Source of the DNA: Apostichopus japonicus
Taxonomy: Eukaryota; Echinodermata; Holothuroidea; Aspidochirotida; Stichopodidae
Direction: 5' to 3'
NCBI RefSeq assembly: GCF_037975245.1
Contig: NC_092565.1
Span: forward strand, 11,772,499-11,836,498
Length of the DNA: 64,000 nucleotides
The notes beneath the pieces are model-generated. The model saw only the letters and a list, made by a program, of their open reading frames with translations. It had not been told where the DNA came from and did not search any database. The position numbers were made by a program, and so were the translations under genes. Shown one piece after another: positions 22,592-33,904 of this stretch. Position 1 is the first letter of the stretch. Every line of letters begins with the position of its first letter.

Positions 22592-23130
22592 GGGAGCAAC
22601 CCCGACACTCCTCTGAAAATACGGGTTGCTCCCAGGTGAGAAGGTCGATTGTGTGGTCGATGGCACGAGTGTCATGCGACCGGGCGAGGGCCGAGTATTT
22701 AGCCGACGGTGACCACAGGCCGCCCGATGGAGAAACGGTCAGATATCGAGCTTTCATCACGGGACCCGTTCGGGCTTGTTGCCGTTGCTGCGACCATGTG
22801 TTGCACTCGGCGCTCTGTACGGGCTTTTTCAACCAAGCAACGAATGCACGCTCGAGGCGTGCGATTGCTCTCCTCTATAACAGTGGACGAGCCGTCGCCC
22901 TCCCGCGTCGCTTCGAACCGGTCCCGTGTCCAAGGCGGGACCACTGCGACTCCTCTCGAAACGACCCAGTCGACTCGGGTAGAGATATACACCTCGAGAA
23001 TCCCTTCGGGCGGTTCTTCGATCACTGTACCGTAATAGCACGGCATCGAAGGTTGAGGATTGAGAGAGAAAGGGGAGTGCGATAGCGACTCCAGGATGGC
23101 GACAGGGCCTAGCCCGGTTCCGTCGACCGT
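22592..23130 (+). other. 5'ETS-like cassette with leading hairpin
   Basis: 539 nt; ETS block from 22726. Private changes gtgaccacagg, ttcaaccaagc, gtgcgatagcg and gcgacagggcc are shared only with 24759. Confidence 0.65.
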
Positions 23131-23307
23131 TACCTGGTTGATCCTGCCAGTAGTCATATGCTTGTCTCGAAGATTAAGCAATGCACGGCTAAGTACAATC
23201 CTGAACATACAAGAGAAACTGCAGATGGCTCATTAGATCAGTTATGGTTTATTGGAGAAAGTCTTATACCATGGATAACTGTGGTAATTCTAGAGCTTAT
23301 ACTAATG
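23131..23307 (+). pseudogene. Truncated 18S rRNA 5' head
   Basis: Full-length head form preceded by the private gcgacagggcc variant of the ETS end. Confidence 0.93.
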
Positions 23308-23710
23308 AGAGAGAAAGGAAAAGGGAGAAGAGAGAAGGCTTCTCGCGTTGCTTGGTGGATGGCACGAGTGTCATGCGACCGGGCGGAGGGCAGAGTCGTA
23401 GGCCGAAGGCGACGGCAGGCCGGCCCGATTCACCCGCAGAGATGAGAGAGAAAGTAGAATGGAGAGATGAAGAATGAGAGAGGAAGGAGAAGAGAGAAGG
23501 CTTCTCGCGTTGCTTGGTGGCTGGCACGAGTGTCATGCGACCGGGCGGAGGGCAGAGCGGCAGACCGAAGGCGACGGCAGGCCGGCCCGATTCACCCGCA
23601 GAGATCTGGATCTCGTTCGAGAATTCGAGATCTCGTGGGGGCAGTCGGGAGGGGCATTCGAGTCGATCCGAGACTCGTGAAGGCTTTCAATATCTGTCGT
23701 GTGTGTATAA

Positions 23711-24156
23711 ATGTCATGGCTGGACACTTGCGGGCCCTCTCGTAGGGTCGGCCGTCGTTTCTTCGCGACCATGTGTTGCAACTCGGCGCTCTCACGGGGT
23801 TCATCCACTCCCCCCCCCCCCGTGAGCAGAGGTGTCCCTCCGTGCACACGTATATATCATCACCGTGCACACATATATATCATATATATACGGTTCAGAT
23901 ATGAAGCTTTCGCGGACGGGAGTCCACCCGAGACTCGAAAAGGCTCCTTGCCTGTGGTGCGTAAATATTTTTGCACGTCTAGACTCTTGCTGGCCTTCTC
24001 GGTAGGGTCAGCCGTCGTTTCATCGCGACCATGTGTTGCAACTCGGCGCTCAGAACGGGGGTTTTCACCCACTCGCCCCGTGAGCAGAAGGTTCTTTCGT
24101 GCATATTATCTACAAACCCAGATATTGAGCTTTTTCATCCGCAGAACCCCCGGTGG
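23711..24156 (+). repeat. Poly-C spacer block, 12 C, with AT insertion
   Basis: About 36 bp longer than its relatives because of the insertion at 23848. Starts with tcatggctgg. Confidence 0.85.
23848..23892 (+). repeat. AT-rich insertion in a poly-C spacer block
   Basis: Where other copies read cacgtatatatcaacgttc, this one has a partial duplication (caccgtgcacacatatat) followed by catatatatacggttc. The insertion is identical at ~26017-26060 only. Confidence 0.85.
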
Positions 24157-24758
24157 AGAAGAGAGAGAAGAGAGAGAGAAGAGAAGAGAGGAGAGATGGA
24201 AGGGAGAAGAGAGAAGGCTTCTCGCGTTGCTTGGTGGATGGCACGAGTGTCATGCGACCTTGCGGAGGGTAGAGCGGCAGGCCGAAAGCGACGGCAGGCC
24301 GGCCCGATTCACCCGCAGAGATCTGGATCTCGTTCGAGAATTCGAGATCTCGTGGGGGACAGTCGGGAGGGGCAGTCGATCAGAGAGAAAGGAGAAGGGA
24401 GAGATGAGAGATGAGAGAGAAAGGAGAAGTGAGAAGGGAGAAGGCTTCTCGTGTTTTTTGTTGGTTGGCACAAGTGTCATGAGAGAAAGGAGAGATGATA
24501 GAGAAGAGAGAAGGCTTCTCGCGTTGCTTGGTGATTGGCACGAGTGTCATGCGACCGGGCGGAGGGCAGAGTCGCAGGCCGAAGGCGACGGCAGGCCGGC
24601 CCGATTCACCCACAGAGATCATCGGTCTCGTTCGAAGTTTCGAGATCTCGTGGGGGGTAGTCGGGAGGGGTAGTCGAGTCGATCCGATACTCGAGAAGGC
24701 CTTCAATATCTGTCGTATGTGTATAAATGTCATGGTTGGACTCGTGCAAGATATATCC

Positions 24759-25297
24759 GGGAGCAACCCCGACACTCCTCTGAAAATACGGGTTGCTCCC
24801 AGGTGAGAAGGTCGATTGTGTGGTCGATGGCACGAGTGTCATGCGACCGGGCGAGGGCCGAGTATTTAGCCGACGGTGACCACAGGCCGCCCGATGGAGA
24901 AACGGTCAGATATCGAGCTTTCATCACGGGACCCGTTCGGGCTTGTTGCCGTTGCTGCGACCATGTGTTGCACTCGGCGCTCTGTACGGGCTTTTTCAAC
25001 CAAGCAACGAATGCACGCTCGAGGCGTGCGATTGCTCTCCTCTATAACAGTGGACGAGCCGTCGCCCTCCCGCGTCGCTTCGAACCGGTCCCGTGTCCAA
25101 GGCGGGACCACTGCGACTCCTCTCGAAACGACCCAGTCGACTCGGGTAGAGATATACACCTCGAGAATCCCTTCGGGCGGTTCTTCGATCACTGTACCGT
25201 AATAGCACGGCATCGAAGGTTGAGGATTGAGAGAGAAAGGGGAGTGCGATAGCGACTCCAGGATGGCGACAGGGCCTAGCCCGGTTCCGTCGACCGT
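24759..25297 (+). other. 5'ETS-like cassette with leading hairpin
   Basis: 539 nt; ETS block from 24893. Carries all the private changes of the copy at 22592. Confidence 0.65.
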
Positions 25298-25474
25298 TAC
25301 CTGGTTGATCCTGCCAGTAGTCATATGCTTGTCTCGAAGATTAAGCAATGCACGGCTAAGTACAATCCTGAACATACAAGAGAAACTGCAGATGGCTCAT
25401 TAGATCAGTTATGGTTTATTGGAGAAAGTCTTATACCATGGATAACTGTGGTAATTCTAGAGCTTATACTAATG
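25298..25474 (+). pseudogene. Truncated 18S rRNA 5' head
   Basis: Full-length head form, duplicate of the copy at 23131 (offset 2,167) including its ETS variant. Confidence 0.93.
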
Positions 25475-25877
25475 AGAGAGAAAGGAAAAGGGAGAAGAGA
25501 GAAGGCTTCTCGCGTTGCTTGGTGGATGGCACGAGTGTCATGCGACCGGGCGGAGGGCAGAGTCGTAGGCCGAAGGCGACGGCAGGCCGGCCCGATTCAC
25601 CCGCAGAGATGAGAGAGAAAGTAGAATGGAGAGATGAAGAATGAGAGAGGAAGGAGAAGAGAGAAGGCTTCTCGCGTTAATTGGTGGCTGGCACGAGTGT
25701 CATGCGACCGGGCGGAGGGCAGAGCGGCAGACCGAAGGCGACGGCAGGCCGGCCCGATTCACCCGCAGAGATCTGGATCTCGTTCGAGAATTCGAGATCT
25801 CGTGGGGGCAGTCGGGAGGGGCATTCGAGTCGATCCGAGACTCGTGAAGGCTTTCAATATCTGTCGTGTGTGTATAA

Positions 25878-26326
25878 ATGTCATGGTTGGACACTTGCGG
25901 GCCCTCTCGTAGGGTCGGCCGTCGTTTCTTCGCGACCATGTGTTGCAACTCGGCGCTCTCACGGGGTTCATCCACTCCCCCCCCCCCCCCCGTGAGCAGA
26001 GGTGTCCCTCCGTGCACACGTATATATCATCACCGTGCACACATATATATCATATATATACGGTTCAGATATGAAGCTTTCGCGGACGGGAGTCCACCCG
26101 AGACTGGAAAAGGCTCCTTGCCTGTGGTGCGTAAATATTTTTGCACGTCTAGACTCTTGCTGGCCTTCTCGGTAGGGTCAGCCGTCGTTTCATCGCGACC
26201 ATGTGTTGCAACTCGGCGCTCAGAACGGGGGTTTTCACCCACTCGCCCCGTGAGCAGAAGGTTCTTTCGTGCATATTATCTACAAACCCAGATATTGAGC
26301 TTTTTCATCCGCAGAACCCCCGGTGG
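25878..26326 (+). repeat. Poly-C spacer block, 15 C, with AT insertion
   Basis: Sister of 23711 but with three more C and gagactggaaaagg. Confidence 0.85.
26017..26060 (+). repeat. AT-rich insertion, second copy
   Basis: Same insertion as at 23848, carried along by duplication of the ~2.17-kb unit. Confidence 0.85.
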
Positions 26327-26935
26327 AGAAGAGAGAGAAGAGAGAGGAAGAGATGAGAGGAGAGATGAAAGGGAGAAGAGAGAAGGCTTCTCGCGTTGCT
26401 TGGTGGATGGCACGAGTGTCATGCGACCTGGCGGAGAGTAGAGCGGCAGGCCGAAGGCGACGGCAGGTCGGCCCGATTCACCCTCAGAGATCTGGATCTC
26501 GTTCGAGAATTCGAGATCTCGTGGGGGGCAGTCGGGAGGGGCAGTCGATCAGAGAGGAAGGAGAAGGGAGAAATGAGAGAGAAAGGAGAAGTGAGAAGGG
26601 AGAAGGCTTCTCGTGTTTTTTGTTGGTTGGCACAAGTGTCATGAAAGAAAGGAGAGATGATAGAGATGGGAGAAGAGAGAAGGCTTCTCGCGTTGCTTGG
26701 TGATTGGCACGAGTGTCATGCGACCGGGCGGAGGGCAGAGTCGCAGGCCGAAGGCCGAAGGCGACGGCAGGCCGGCCCGATTCACCCACAGAGATCATCG
26801 GTCTCGTTCGAAGTTTCGAGATCTCGTGGGGGGGTAGTCGGGAGGGGTAGTCGAGTCGATCCGATACTCGAGAAGGCCTTCAATATCTGTCGTATGTGTA
26901 TAAATGTCATGGTTGGACTCGTGCAAGATATATCC

Positions 26936-27474
26936 GGGAGCAACCCCGACACTCCTCTGAAAATACGGGTTGCTCCCAGGTGAGAAGGTCGATTGTGTGG
27001 TCGATGGCACGAGTGTCATGCGACCGGGCGAGGGCCGAGTATTTAGCCGACGGTGACGGCAGGCCGCCCGATGGAGAAACGGTCAGATATCGAGCTTTCA
27101 TCACGGGACCCGTTCGGGCTTGTTGCCGTTGCTGCGACCATGTGTTGCACTCGGCGCTCTGTACGGGCTTTTTCATCCAAGCAACGAATGCACGCTCGAG
27201 GCGTGCGATTGCTCTCCTCTTTAACAGTGGACGAGCCGTCGCCCTCCCGCGTCGCTTCGAACCGGTCCCGTGTCCAAGGCGGGACCACTGCGACTCCTCT
27301 CGAAACGACCCAGTCGACTCGGGTAGAGATATACACCTCGAGAATCCCTTCGGGCGGTTCTTCGATCACTGTACCGTAATAGCACGGCATCGAAGGTTGA
27401 GGATTGAGAGAGAAAGGGGAGCGCGAGAGCGACTCCAGGATGGCGAACGGGCCTAGCCCGGTTCCGTCGACCGT
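26936..27474 (+). other. 5'ETS-like cassette with leading hairpin
   Basis: 539 nt; ETS block from 27070. Private changes ctctttaacag and ggagcgcgag. Leads into the 18S head with the altered 5' motif. Confidence 0.65.
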
Positions 27475-27652
27475 TACCTGGTTGATCCTGCCATATAACT
27501 ATATGCTTGTCTCGAAGATTAAGCAATGCACGGCTAAGTACAATCCTGAACATACAAGAGAAACTGCAGATGGCTCATTAGATCAGTTATGGTTTATTGG
27601 AGAAAGTCTTATACCATGGATAACTGTGGTAATTCTAGAGCTTATACTAATG
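27475..27652 (+). pseudogene. Truncated 18S rRNA 5' head, altered 5' motif
   Basis: One base longer. The universal ccagtagtcatatgc is replaced by ccatataactatatgc, a change in one of the most conserved parts of SSU rRNA, which shows this copy is free of functional constraint. Confidence 0.92.
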
Positions 27653-28233
27653 AGAGAGAAAGGAAAAGGGAGAAGAGAGAAGGCTTCTCGCGTTGCTTGG
27701 TGGATGGCACGAGTGTCATGCGACCGGGCGGAGGGCAGAGTCGTAGGCCGAAGGCGACGGCAGGCCGGCCCGATCCACCCGCAGAGATGAGAGAGAAAGT
27801 AGAATGGAGAGATGAAGAATGAGAGAGGAAGGAGAAGAGAGAAGGCTTCTCGCGTTGCTTGGTGGCTGGCACGAGTGTCATGCGACCGGGCGGAGGGCAG
27901 AGCGGCAGGCCGAAGGCGACGGCAGGCCGGCCCGATTCACCCGCAGAGATCTGGATCTCGTTCGAGAATTCGAGATCTCGTGGGGGGCAGTCGGGAGGGG
28001 CAGTCGATCAGAGAGAAAGGAGAAGGGAGAGATGAGAGATGAGAGAGAAAGGAGAGGGGAGAAGGAAGAAGAGAGAAGGCTTCTCGCGTTGTTCGGTGGA
28101 TGGCACAAGTGTCATGAGAGAAAGGAGAAGGGAGAGATGAGAGATGAGAGAGAAAGGAGAAGGGAGAATAGAGTAGGCTTCTCGCGTTGCTTGGTGGCTG
28201 GCACGAGTCGATCCGAGACTCGTGTATGTATAA

Positions 28234-28649
28234 ATGTCATGGTTGGACACTTGCGGGCCCTCTCGTAGGGTCGGCCGTCGTTTCTTCGCGACCAAGTGTT
28301 GCAACTCGGCGCTCTCACGGGGTTCATCCACTCCCCCCCCCCCCCGTGAGCAGAGGTGTCCCTCCGTGCACACGTATATATCAACGTTCAGATATGAAGC
28401 TTTCGCGGACGGGAGTCCACCCGAGACTCGAAAAGGCTCCTTGCCTGTGGTGCGTAAATATTTTTGCACGTCTAGACTCTTGCTGGCTTTCTCGGTAGGG
28501 TCAGCCGTCGCTTCATCGCGACCATGTGTTGCAACTCTGCGCTCAGAACGGGGGTTTTCACCCACTCGCCCCGTGAGCAGAAGATTCTTTCATGCATATT
28601 ATCTACAAACCCAGATATTGAGCTTTTTCATCCGCAGAACCCCCGGTGG
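28234..28649 (+). repeat. Poly-C spacer block, 13 C
   Basis: Carries ccaagtgttgc, gctggctttctc and gtcgcttcatcg, the marks of the 1,011-bp family. Its upstream part is shortened to gagtcgatccgagactcgtg. Confidence 0.85.
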
Positions 28650-28812
28650 AGAAGAGAGAAGAGAGAGAAGAGAGAGAGAGGAGAGATGAAAGGGAGAAGA
28701 GAGAAGGCTTCTCGCGTTGCTTGGTGGATGGCACGAGTGTCATGCGACCTGGCGGAGGGTAGAGCGGCAGGCCGAAGGCGACGGCAGGCCGGCCCGATTC
28801 ACCCGCAGAGAT

Positions 28813-28842
28813 CTGTGGTAATTCTAGAGCTTGTACTAATGA
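28813..28842 (+). pseudogene. 18S head remnant (last ~30 nt)
   Basis: Only ctgtggtaattctagagctt plus gtactaatga remains, with gtac where full heads have atac. It is fused to an A subrepeat at gagatctg, so CTG is shared by both partners at the junction. Confidence 0.85.
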
Positions 28843-29244
28843 GAGAGAAAGGAAAAGGGAGAAGAGAGAAGGCTTCTCGCGTTGCTTGGTGGATGGCACG
28901 AGTGTCATGCGACCGGGCGGAGGGCAGAGTCGTAGGCCGAAGGCGACGGCAGGCCGGCCCGATCCACCCGCAGAGATGAGAGAGAAAGTAGAATGGAGAG
29001 ATGAAGAATGAGAGAGGAAGGAGAAGAGAGAAGGCTTCTCGCGTTGCTTGGTGGCTGGCACGAGTGTCATGCGACGGGGCGGAGGGCAGAGCGGCAGGCC
29101 GAAGGCGACGGCAGGCCGGCCCGATTCACCCGCAGAGGTCTTGATCTCGTTCGAGAATTCGAGATCTCGTGGGGGCAGTCGGGAGGGGCATTCGAGTCGA
29201 TCCGAGACTCGTGAAGGCTTTCAATATCTATCGTGTATGTATAA

Positions 29245-29660
29245 ATGTCATGGTTGGACACTTGCGGGCCCTCTCGTAGGGTCGGCCGTCGTTTCTTCGC
29301 GACCAAGTGTTGCAACTCGGCGCTCTCACGGGGTTCATCCACTCCCCCCCCCCCCCGTGAGCAGAGGTGTCCCTCCGTGCACACGTATATATCAACGTTC
29401 AGATATGAAGCTTTCGCGGACGGGAGTCCACCCGAGACTCGAAAAGGCTCCTTGCCTGTGGTGCGTAAATATTTTTGCACGTCTAGACTCTTGCTGGCTT
29501 TCTCGGTAGGGTCAGCCGTCGCTTCATCGCGACCATGTGTTGCAACTCTGCGCTCAGAACGGGGGTTTTCACCCACTCGCCCCGTGAGCAGAAGATTCTT
29601 TCGTGCATATTATCTACAAACCCAGATATTGAGCTTTTTCATCCGCAGAACCCCCGGTGG
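29245..29660 (+). repeat. Poly-C spacer block, 13 C
   Basis: Second member of the 1,011-bp family. Confidence 0.85.
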
Positions 29661-29823
29661 AGAAGAGAGAAGAGAGAGAAGAGAGAGAGAGGAGAGATGA
29701 AAGGGAGAAGAGAGAAGGCTTCTCGCGTTGCTTGGTGGATGGCACGAGTGTCATGCGACCTTGCGGAGGGTAGAGCGGCAGGCCGAAGGCGACGGCAGGC
29801 CGGCCCGATTCACCCACAGAGAT

Positions 29824-29853
29824 CTGTGGTAATTCTAGAGCTTGTACTAATGA
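29824..29853 (+). pseudogene. 18S head remnant (last ~30 nt)
   Basis: Second copy of the 28813 remnant, produced by the 1,011-bp tandem duplication. Same junction and same gtac variant. Confidence 0.85.
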
Positions 29854-30253
29854 GAGAGAAAGGAAAAGGGAGAAGAGAGAAGGCTTCTCGCGTTGCTTGG
29901 TGGATGGCACGAGTGTCATGCGACCGGGCGGAGGGCAGAGTCGTAGGCCGAAGGCGACGGCAGGCCGGCCCGATCCACCCGCAGAGATGAGAGAGAAAGT
30001 AGAATGGAGAGATGAAGAATGAGAGAGGAAGGAGAAGAGAGAAGGCTTCTCGCGTTGCTTGGTGGCTGGCACGAGTGTCATGCGACGGGGCGGAGGGCAG
30101 AGCGGCAGGCCGAAGGCGACGGCAGGCCGGCCCGATTCACCCGCAGAGGTCTTGATCTCGTTCGAGAATTCGAGACCTCGTGGGGGCAGTCGGGAGGGGC
30201 ATTCGAGTCGATCCAAGACTCGTGAAGGCTTTCAATATCTGTCGTGTGTATAA

Positions 30254-30439
30254 ATGTCATGGTTGGACACTTGCGGGCCCTCTCGTAGGGTCAGCCGTCG
30301 TTTCATCGCGACCATGTGTTGCAACTCGGCGCTCAGAACGGGGGTTTTCACCCACTCGCCCCGTGAGCAGAAGATTCTTTCGTGCATATTATCTACAAAC
30401 CCAGATATTGAGCTTTTTCATCCGCAGAACCCCCGGTGG
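30254..30439 (+). repeat. Short spacer block lacking the C tract
   Basis: Jumps from tcgtagggtc directly to agccgtcgtttcatcg of the second element, a deletion between the two paralogous halves. Confidence 0.85.
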
Positions 30440-31010
30440 AGAAGAGAGAAGAGAGAGAGAGGAGAGATGAAAGGGAGAAGAGAGAAGGCTTCTCGCGTTG
30501 CTTGGTGGATGGCACGAGTGTCATGCGACCTTGCGGAGGGTAGAGCGGCAGGCCGAAGGCGACGGCAGGCCGGCCCGATTCACCCGCAGAGATCTGGATC
30601 TCGTTCGAGAATTCGAGATCTCGTGGGGGGCAGTCGGGAGGGGCAGTCGATCAGAGAGAAAGGAGACGGGAGAGATGAGAGATGAGAGAGAAAGGAGAGG
30701 GGAGAAGGGAGAAGAGAGAAGGCTTCTCGCGTTGTTCGGTGGATGGCACAAATGTCATGAGAGAAAGGAGAAGGGAGAGATGAGAGATGAAGGAGAAGGG
30801 AGAAGAGAGTATGCTTCTCGCGTTGCTTGGTGGATGGCACGAGTGTCATGCGACCTGGCAGAGTGGCGGGTCGAAGGCGACGGCAGGCCGGCCCGATGCA
30901 TCTGCAAGATCTGACCCTCGTTCGAGATTTTGAGATCTCTTTAGTGTAGCGGGTATTGGCTAAGTGTGTGATCCAATGGTCAGAACGAGTGGGCAGAGTG
31001 AATCGGATTC

Positions 31011-31025
31011 TATATATGAGGGGGG
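31011..31025 (+). promoter_or_regulatory. Pol I promoter-like motif
   Basis: First motif after the promoter-free stretch. Upstream has ggctaagtgtg (one base shorter), shared with 50646 and 45268. Confidence 0.5.
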
Positions 31026-31081
31026 TTGTAGAGTCGATCCAAGACTCGAGAAGGCTTTTAATATCTGTCGTGGGTGTATAA

Positions 31082-31499
31082 ATGTCATGGTTGGACACTT
31101 GCGGGCCCTCTCGTAGGGTCGGCCGTCGTTTCTTCGCGACCATGTGTTGCAACTCGGCGCTCTCACGGGGTTCATCCACTCCCCCCCCCCCCCCCGTGAG
31201 CAGAGGTGTCCCTCCGTGCACACGTATATATCAACCTTCAGATATGAAGCTTTCGCGGACGGGAGTCCACCCGAGACTCGAAAAGGCTCATTGCCTGTGG
31301 TGCGTAAATATTTTTGCACGTCTAGACTCTTGCTGGCCTTCTCGGTAGGATCAGCCGTCGTTTCATCGCGACCATGTGTTGCAACTCGGCGCTCAGAACG
31401 GGGGTTTTCACCCACTCGCCCCGTGAGCAGAAGATTCTTTCGTGCATATTATCTACAAACCCAGATATTGAGCTTTTTCATCCGCAGAACCCCCGGTGG
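31082..31499 (+). repeat. Poly-C spacer block, 15 C
   Basis: Private tatcaaccttcag, aaggctcattgcc and ggtaggatcagcc. Confidence 0.85.
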
Positions 31500-32085
31500 A
31501 GAAGAGAGAAGAGAGAGAAGAGAGAGAGAGGAGAGATGAAAGGGAGAAGAGAGAAGGCTTCTCGCGTTGCTTGGTGGATGGCACGAGTGTCATGCGACCG
31601 GGCGGAGGGTAGAGCGGCAGGCCGAAGGCGACGGCAGGCCGGCCCGATTCACCCGCAGAGATCTGGATCTCGTTCGAGAATTCGAGATCTCGTGGGGGGC
31701 AGTCGGGAGGGGCAGTCGATCAGAGAGAAAGGAGAAGGGAGAGATGAGAGATGAGAGAGAAAGGAGAGGGGAGAAGGGAGAAGAGAAGGCTTCTCGCGTT
31801 GTTCGGTGGATGGCACAAGTGTCATGAGAGAAAGGAGAAGGGAGAGATGAGAGATGAGAGAGAAAGGAGAAGGGAGAAGAGAGTAGGCTTCTCGCGTTGC
31901 TTGGTGGATGGCACGAGTGTCATGCGACTTGGCAGAGTGGCGGATCGAAGGCGACGGCAGGCCGGCCCGATGCATCTGCAAGATTTGACCCTCGTTCGAG
32001 ATTTTGAGATCTCTTTAGTGTAGCGGGTATTGGCTTAAGTGTGTGATCCAATGGTCAGAACGAGTGGGCAGAGTGAATCGGATTC

Positions 32086-32100
32086 TATATATGAGGGGGG
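32086..32100 (+). promoter_or_regulatory. Pol I promoter-like motif
   Basis: Downstream reads ctgtcgtgtgtgtataaatg, the hybrid of the two downstream variants. Confidence 0.5.
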
Positions 32101-32156
32101 TTGTAGAGTCGATCCAAGACTCGAGAAGGCTTTTAATATCTGTCGTGTGTGTATAA

Positions 32157-32571
32157 ATGTCATGGTTGGACACTTGCGGGCCCTCTCGTAGGGTCGGCCG
32201 TCGTTTCTTCGCGACCATGTGTTGCAACTCGGCGCTCTCACGGGGTTCATCCACTCCCCCCCCCCCCGTGAGCAGAGGTGTCCCTCCGTGCACACGTATA
32301 TATCAACGTTCAGATATGAAGCTTTCGCGGACGGGAGTCCACCCGAGACTCGAAAAGGCTCCTTGCCTGTGGTGCGTAAATATTTTTGCACGTCTAGACT
32401 CTTGCTGGCCTTCTCGGTAGGGTCAGCCGTCGTTTCATCGCGACCATGTGTTGCAACTCGGCGCTCAGAGCGGGGGTTTTCACCCACTCGCCCCGTGAGC
32501 AGAAGGTTCTTTCGTGCATATTATCTACAAACCCAGATATTGAGCTTTTTCATCCGCAGAACCCCCGGTGG
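32157..32571 (+). repeat. Poly-C spacer block, 12 C
   Basis: No private substitution noted; GA tract after it contains agaaagagaag. Confidence 0.85.
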
Positions 32572-33188
32572 AGAAGAGAGAGAAGAGAGAAAGAGAAGAG
32601 AAGAGAGGAGAGATGAAAGGGAGAAGAGAGAAGGCTTCTCGCGTTGCTTGGTGGATGGCACGAGTGTCATGCGACCTTGCGGAGGGTAGAGCGGCAGGCC
32701 GAAGGCGACGGCAGGCCGGCCCGATTCACCCGCAGAGATCTGGATCTCGTTCGAGAATTCGAGATCTCGTGGGGGACAGTCGGGAGGGGCAGTCGATCAG
32801 AGAGAAAGGAGAAGGGAGAGATGAGAGATGACAGAGAAAGGAGAAGTGAGAAGGGAGAAGGCTTCTCGTGTTTTTTGTTGGTTGGCACAAGTGTCATGAG
32901 AGAAAGGAGAGATGATAGAGAAGGGAGAAGAGAGAAGGCTTCTCGCGTTGCTTGGTGATTGGCACGAGTGTCATGCGACCGGGCGGAGGGCAGAGTCGCA
33001 GGCCGAAGGCCGAAGGCGACGGCAGGCCGGCCCGATTCACCCACAGAGATCATCGGTCTCGTTCGAAGTTTCGAGATCTCGTGGGGGTAGTCGGGAGGGG
33101 TAGTCGACTCGATCCGATACTCGAGAAGGCCTTCAATATCTGTCGTATGTGTATAAATGTCATGGTTGGACTCGTGCAAGATATATCC

Positions 33189-33727
33189 GGGAGCAACCCC
33201 GATACTCCTCTGAAAATACGGGTTGCTCCCAGGTGAGAAGGTCGATTGTGTGGTCGATGGCACGAGTGTCATGCGACCGGGCGAGGGCCGAGTATTTAGC
33301 CGACGGTGACGGCAGGCCGCCCGATGGAGAAACGGTCAGATATCGAGCTTTCATCACGGGACCCGTTCGGGCTTGTTGCCGTTGCTGCGACCATGTGTTG
33401 CACTCGGCGCTCTGTACGGGCTTTTTCATCCAAGCAACGAATGCACGCTCGAGGCGTGCGATTGCTCTCCTCTATAACAGTGGACGAGCCGTCGCCCTCC
33501 CGCGTCGCTTCGAACCGGTCCCGTGTCCAAGGCGGGACCACTGCGACTCCTCTCGAAACGACCCAGTCGACTCGGGTAAAGATATACACCTCGAGAATCC
33601 CTTCGGGCGGTTCTTCGATCACTGTACCGTAATAGCACGGCATCGAAGGTTGAGGATTGAGAGAGAAAGGGGAGTGCGAGAGCGACTCCAGGATGGCGAA
33701 CGGGCCTAGCCCGGTTCCGTCGACCGT
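33189..33727 (+). other. 5'ETS-like cassette with leading hairpin
   Basis: 539 nt; ETS block from 33323. Private change cccgatactcc in the hairpin loop (arms intact) and gggtaaagatat. Confidence 0.65.
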
Positions 33728-33904
33728 TACCTGGTTGATCCTGCCAGTAGTCATATGCTTGTCTCGAAGATTAAGCAATGCACGGCTAAGTACAATCCTG
33801 AACATACAAGAGAAACTGCAGATGGCTCATTAGATCAGTTATGGTTTATTGGAGAAAGTCTTATACCATGGATAACTGTGGTAATTCTAGAGCTTATACT
33901 AATG
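33728..33904 (+). pseudogene. Truncated 18S rRNA 5' head
   Basis: Full-length head form. The GA tract after it is altered (gaaagaaaaaggaagaaagg). Confidence 0.93.

Larger units (their letters stand above)
18614..26935 (+). repeat. Four tandem cassette units of 1.85-2.18 kb
   Basis: Hairpin-to-hairpin spacing is 1,845, 2,133, 2,167 and 2,177 bp. Each unit reads hairpin, ETS-like block, 18S head, two or more A subrepeats, poly-C spacer block, A subrepeats. None contains TATATATGAGGGG. Units starting at 22592 and 24759 share private variants (gtgaccacagg, gcgacagggcc, ttcaaccaagc, an AT-rich insertion), so one is a recent copy of the other. Confidence 0.85.
28225..30246 (+). repeat. 1,011-bp tandem duplication
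   Basis: Two successive copies, boundary near 29236. Each has a poly-C block with the unusual ccaagtgttgc variant (ccatgtgttgc elsewhere), a tiny 18S remnant (28813 and 29824) and a following A subrepeat. The second copy differs by few substitutions, such as cttgcgg for ctggcgg near 29760. Confidence 0.8.

Noticed and set aside
23711-24673. Longest open frame in the window (320 codons, + strand), with several others of 150-250 codons
   Set aside because: It runs through poly-C spacer, GA tract and A subrepeats. The same frames recur with every repeat copy, overlap frames on the other strand, are Arg/Glu/Ser/Pro-rich from GA repeats, and show no domain or start context. Stops are scarce because purine tracts lack TAA/TAG/TGA in most frames.
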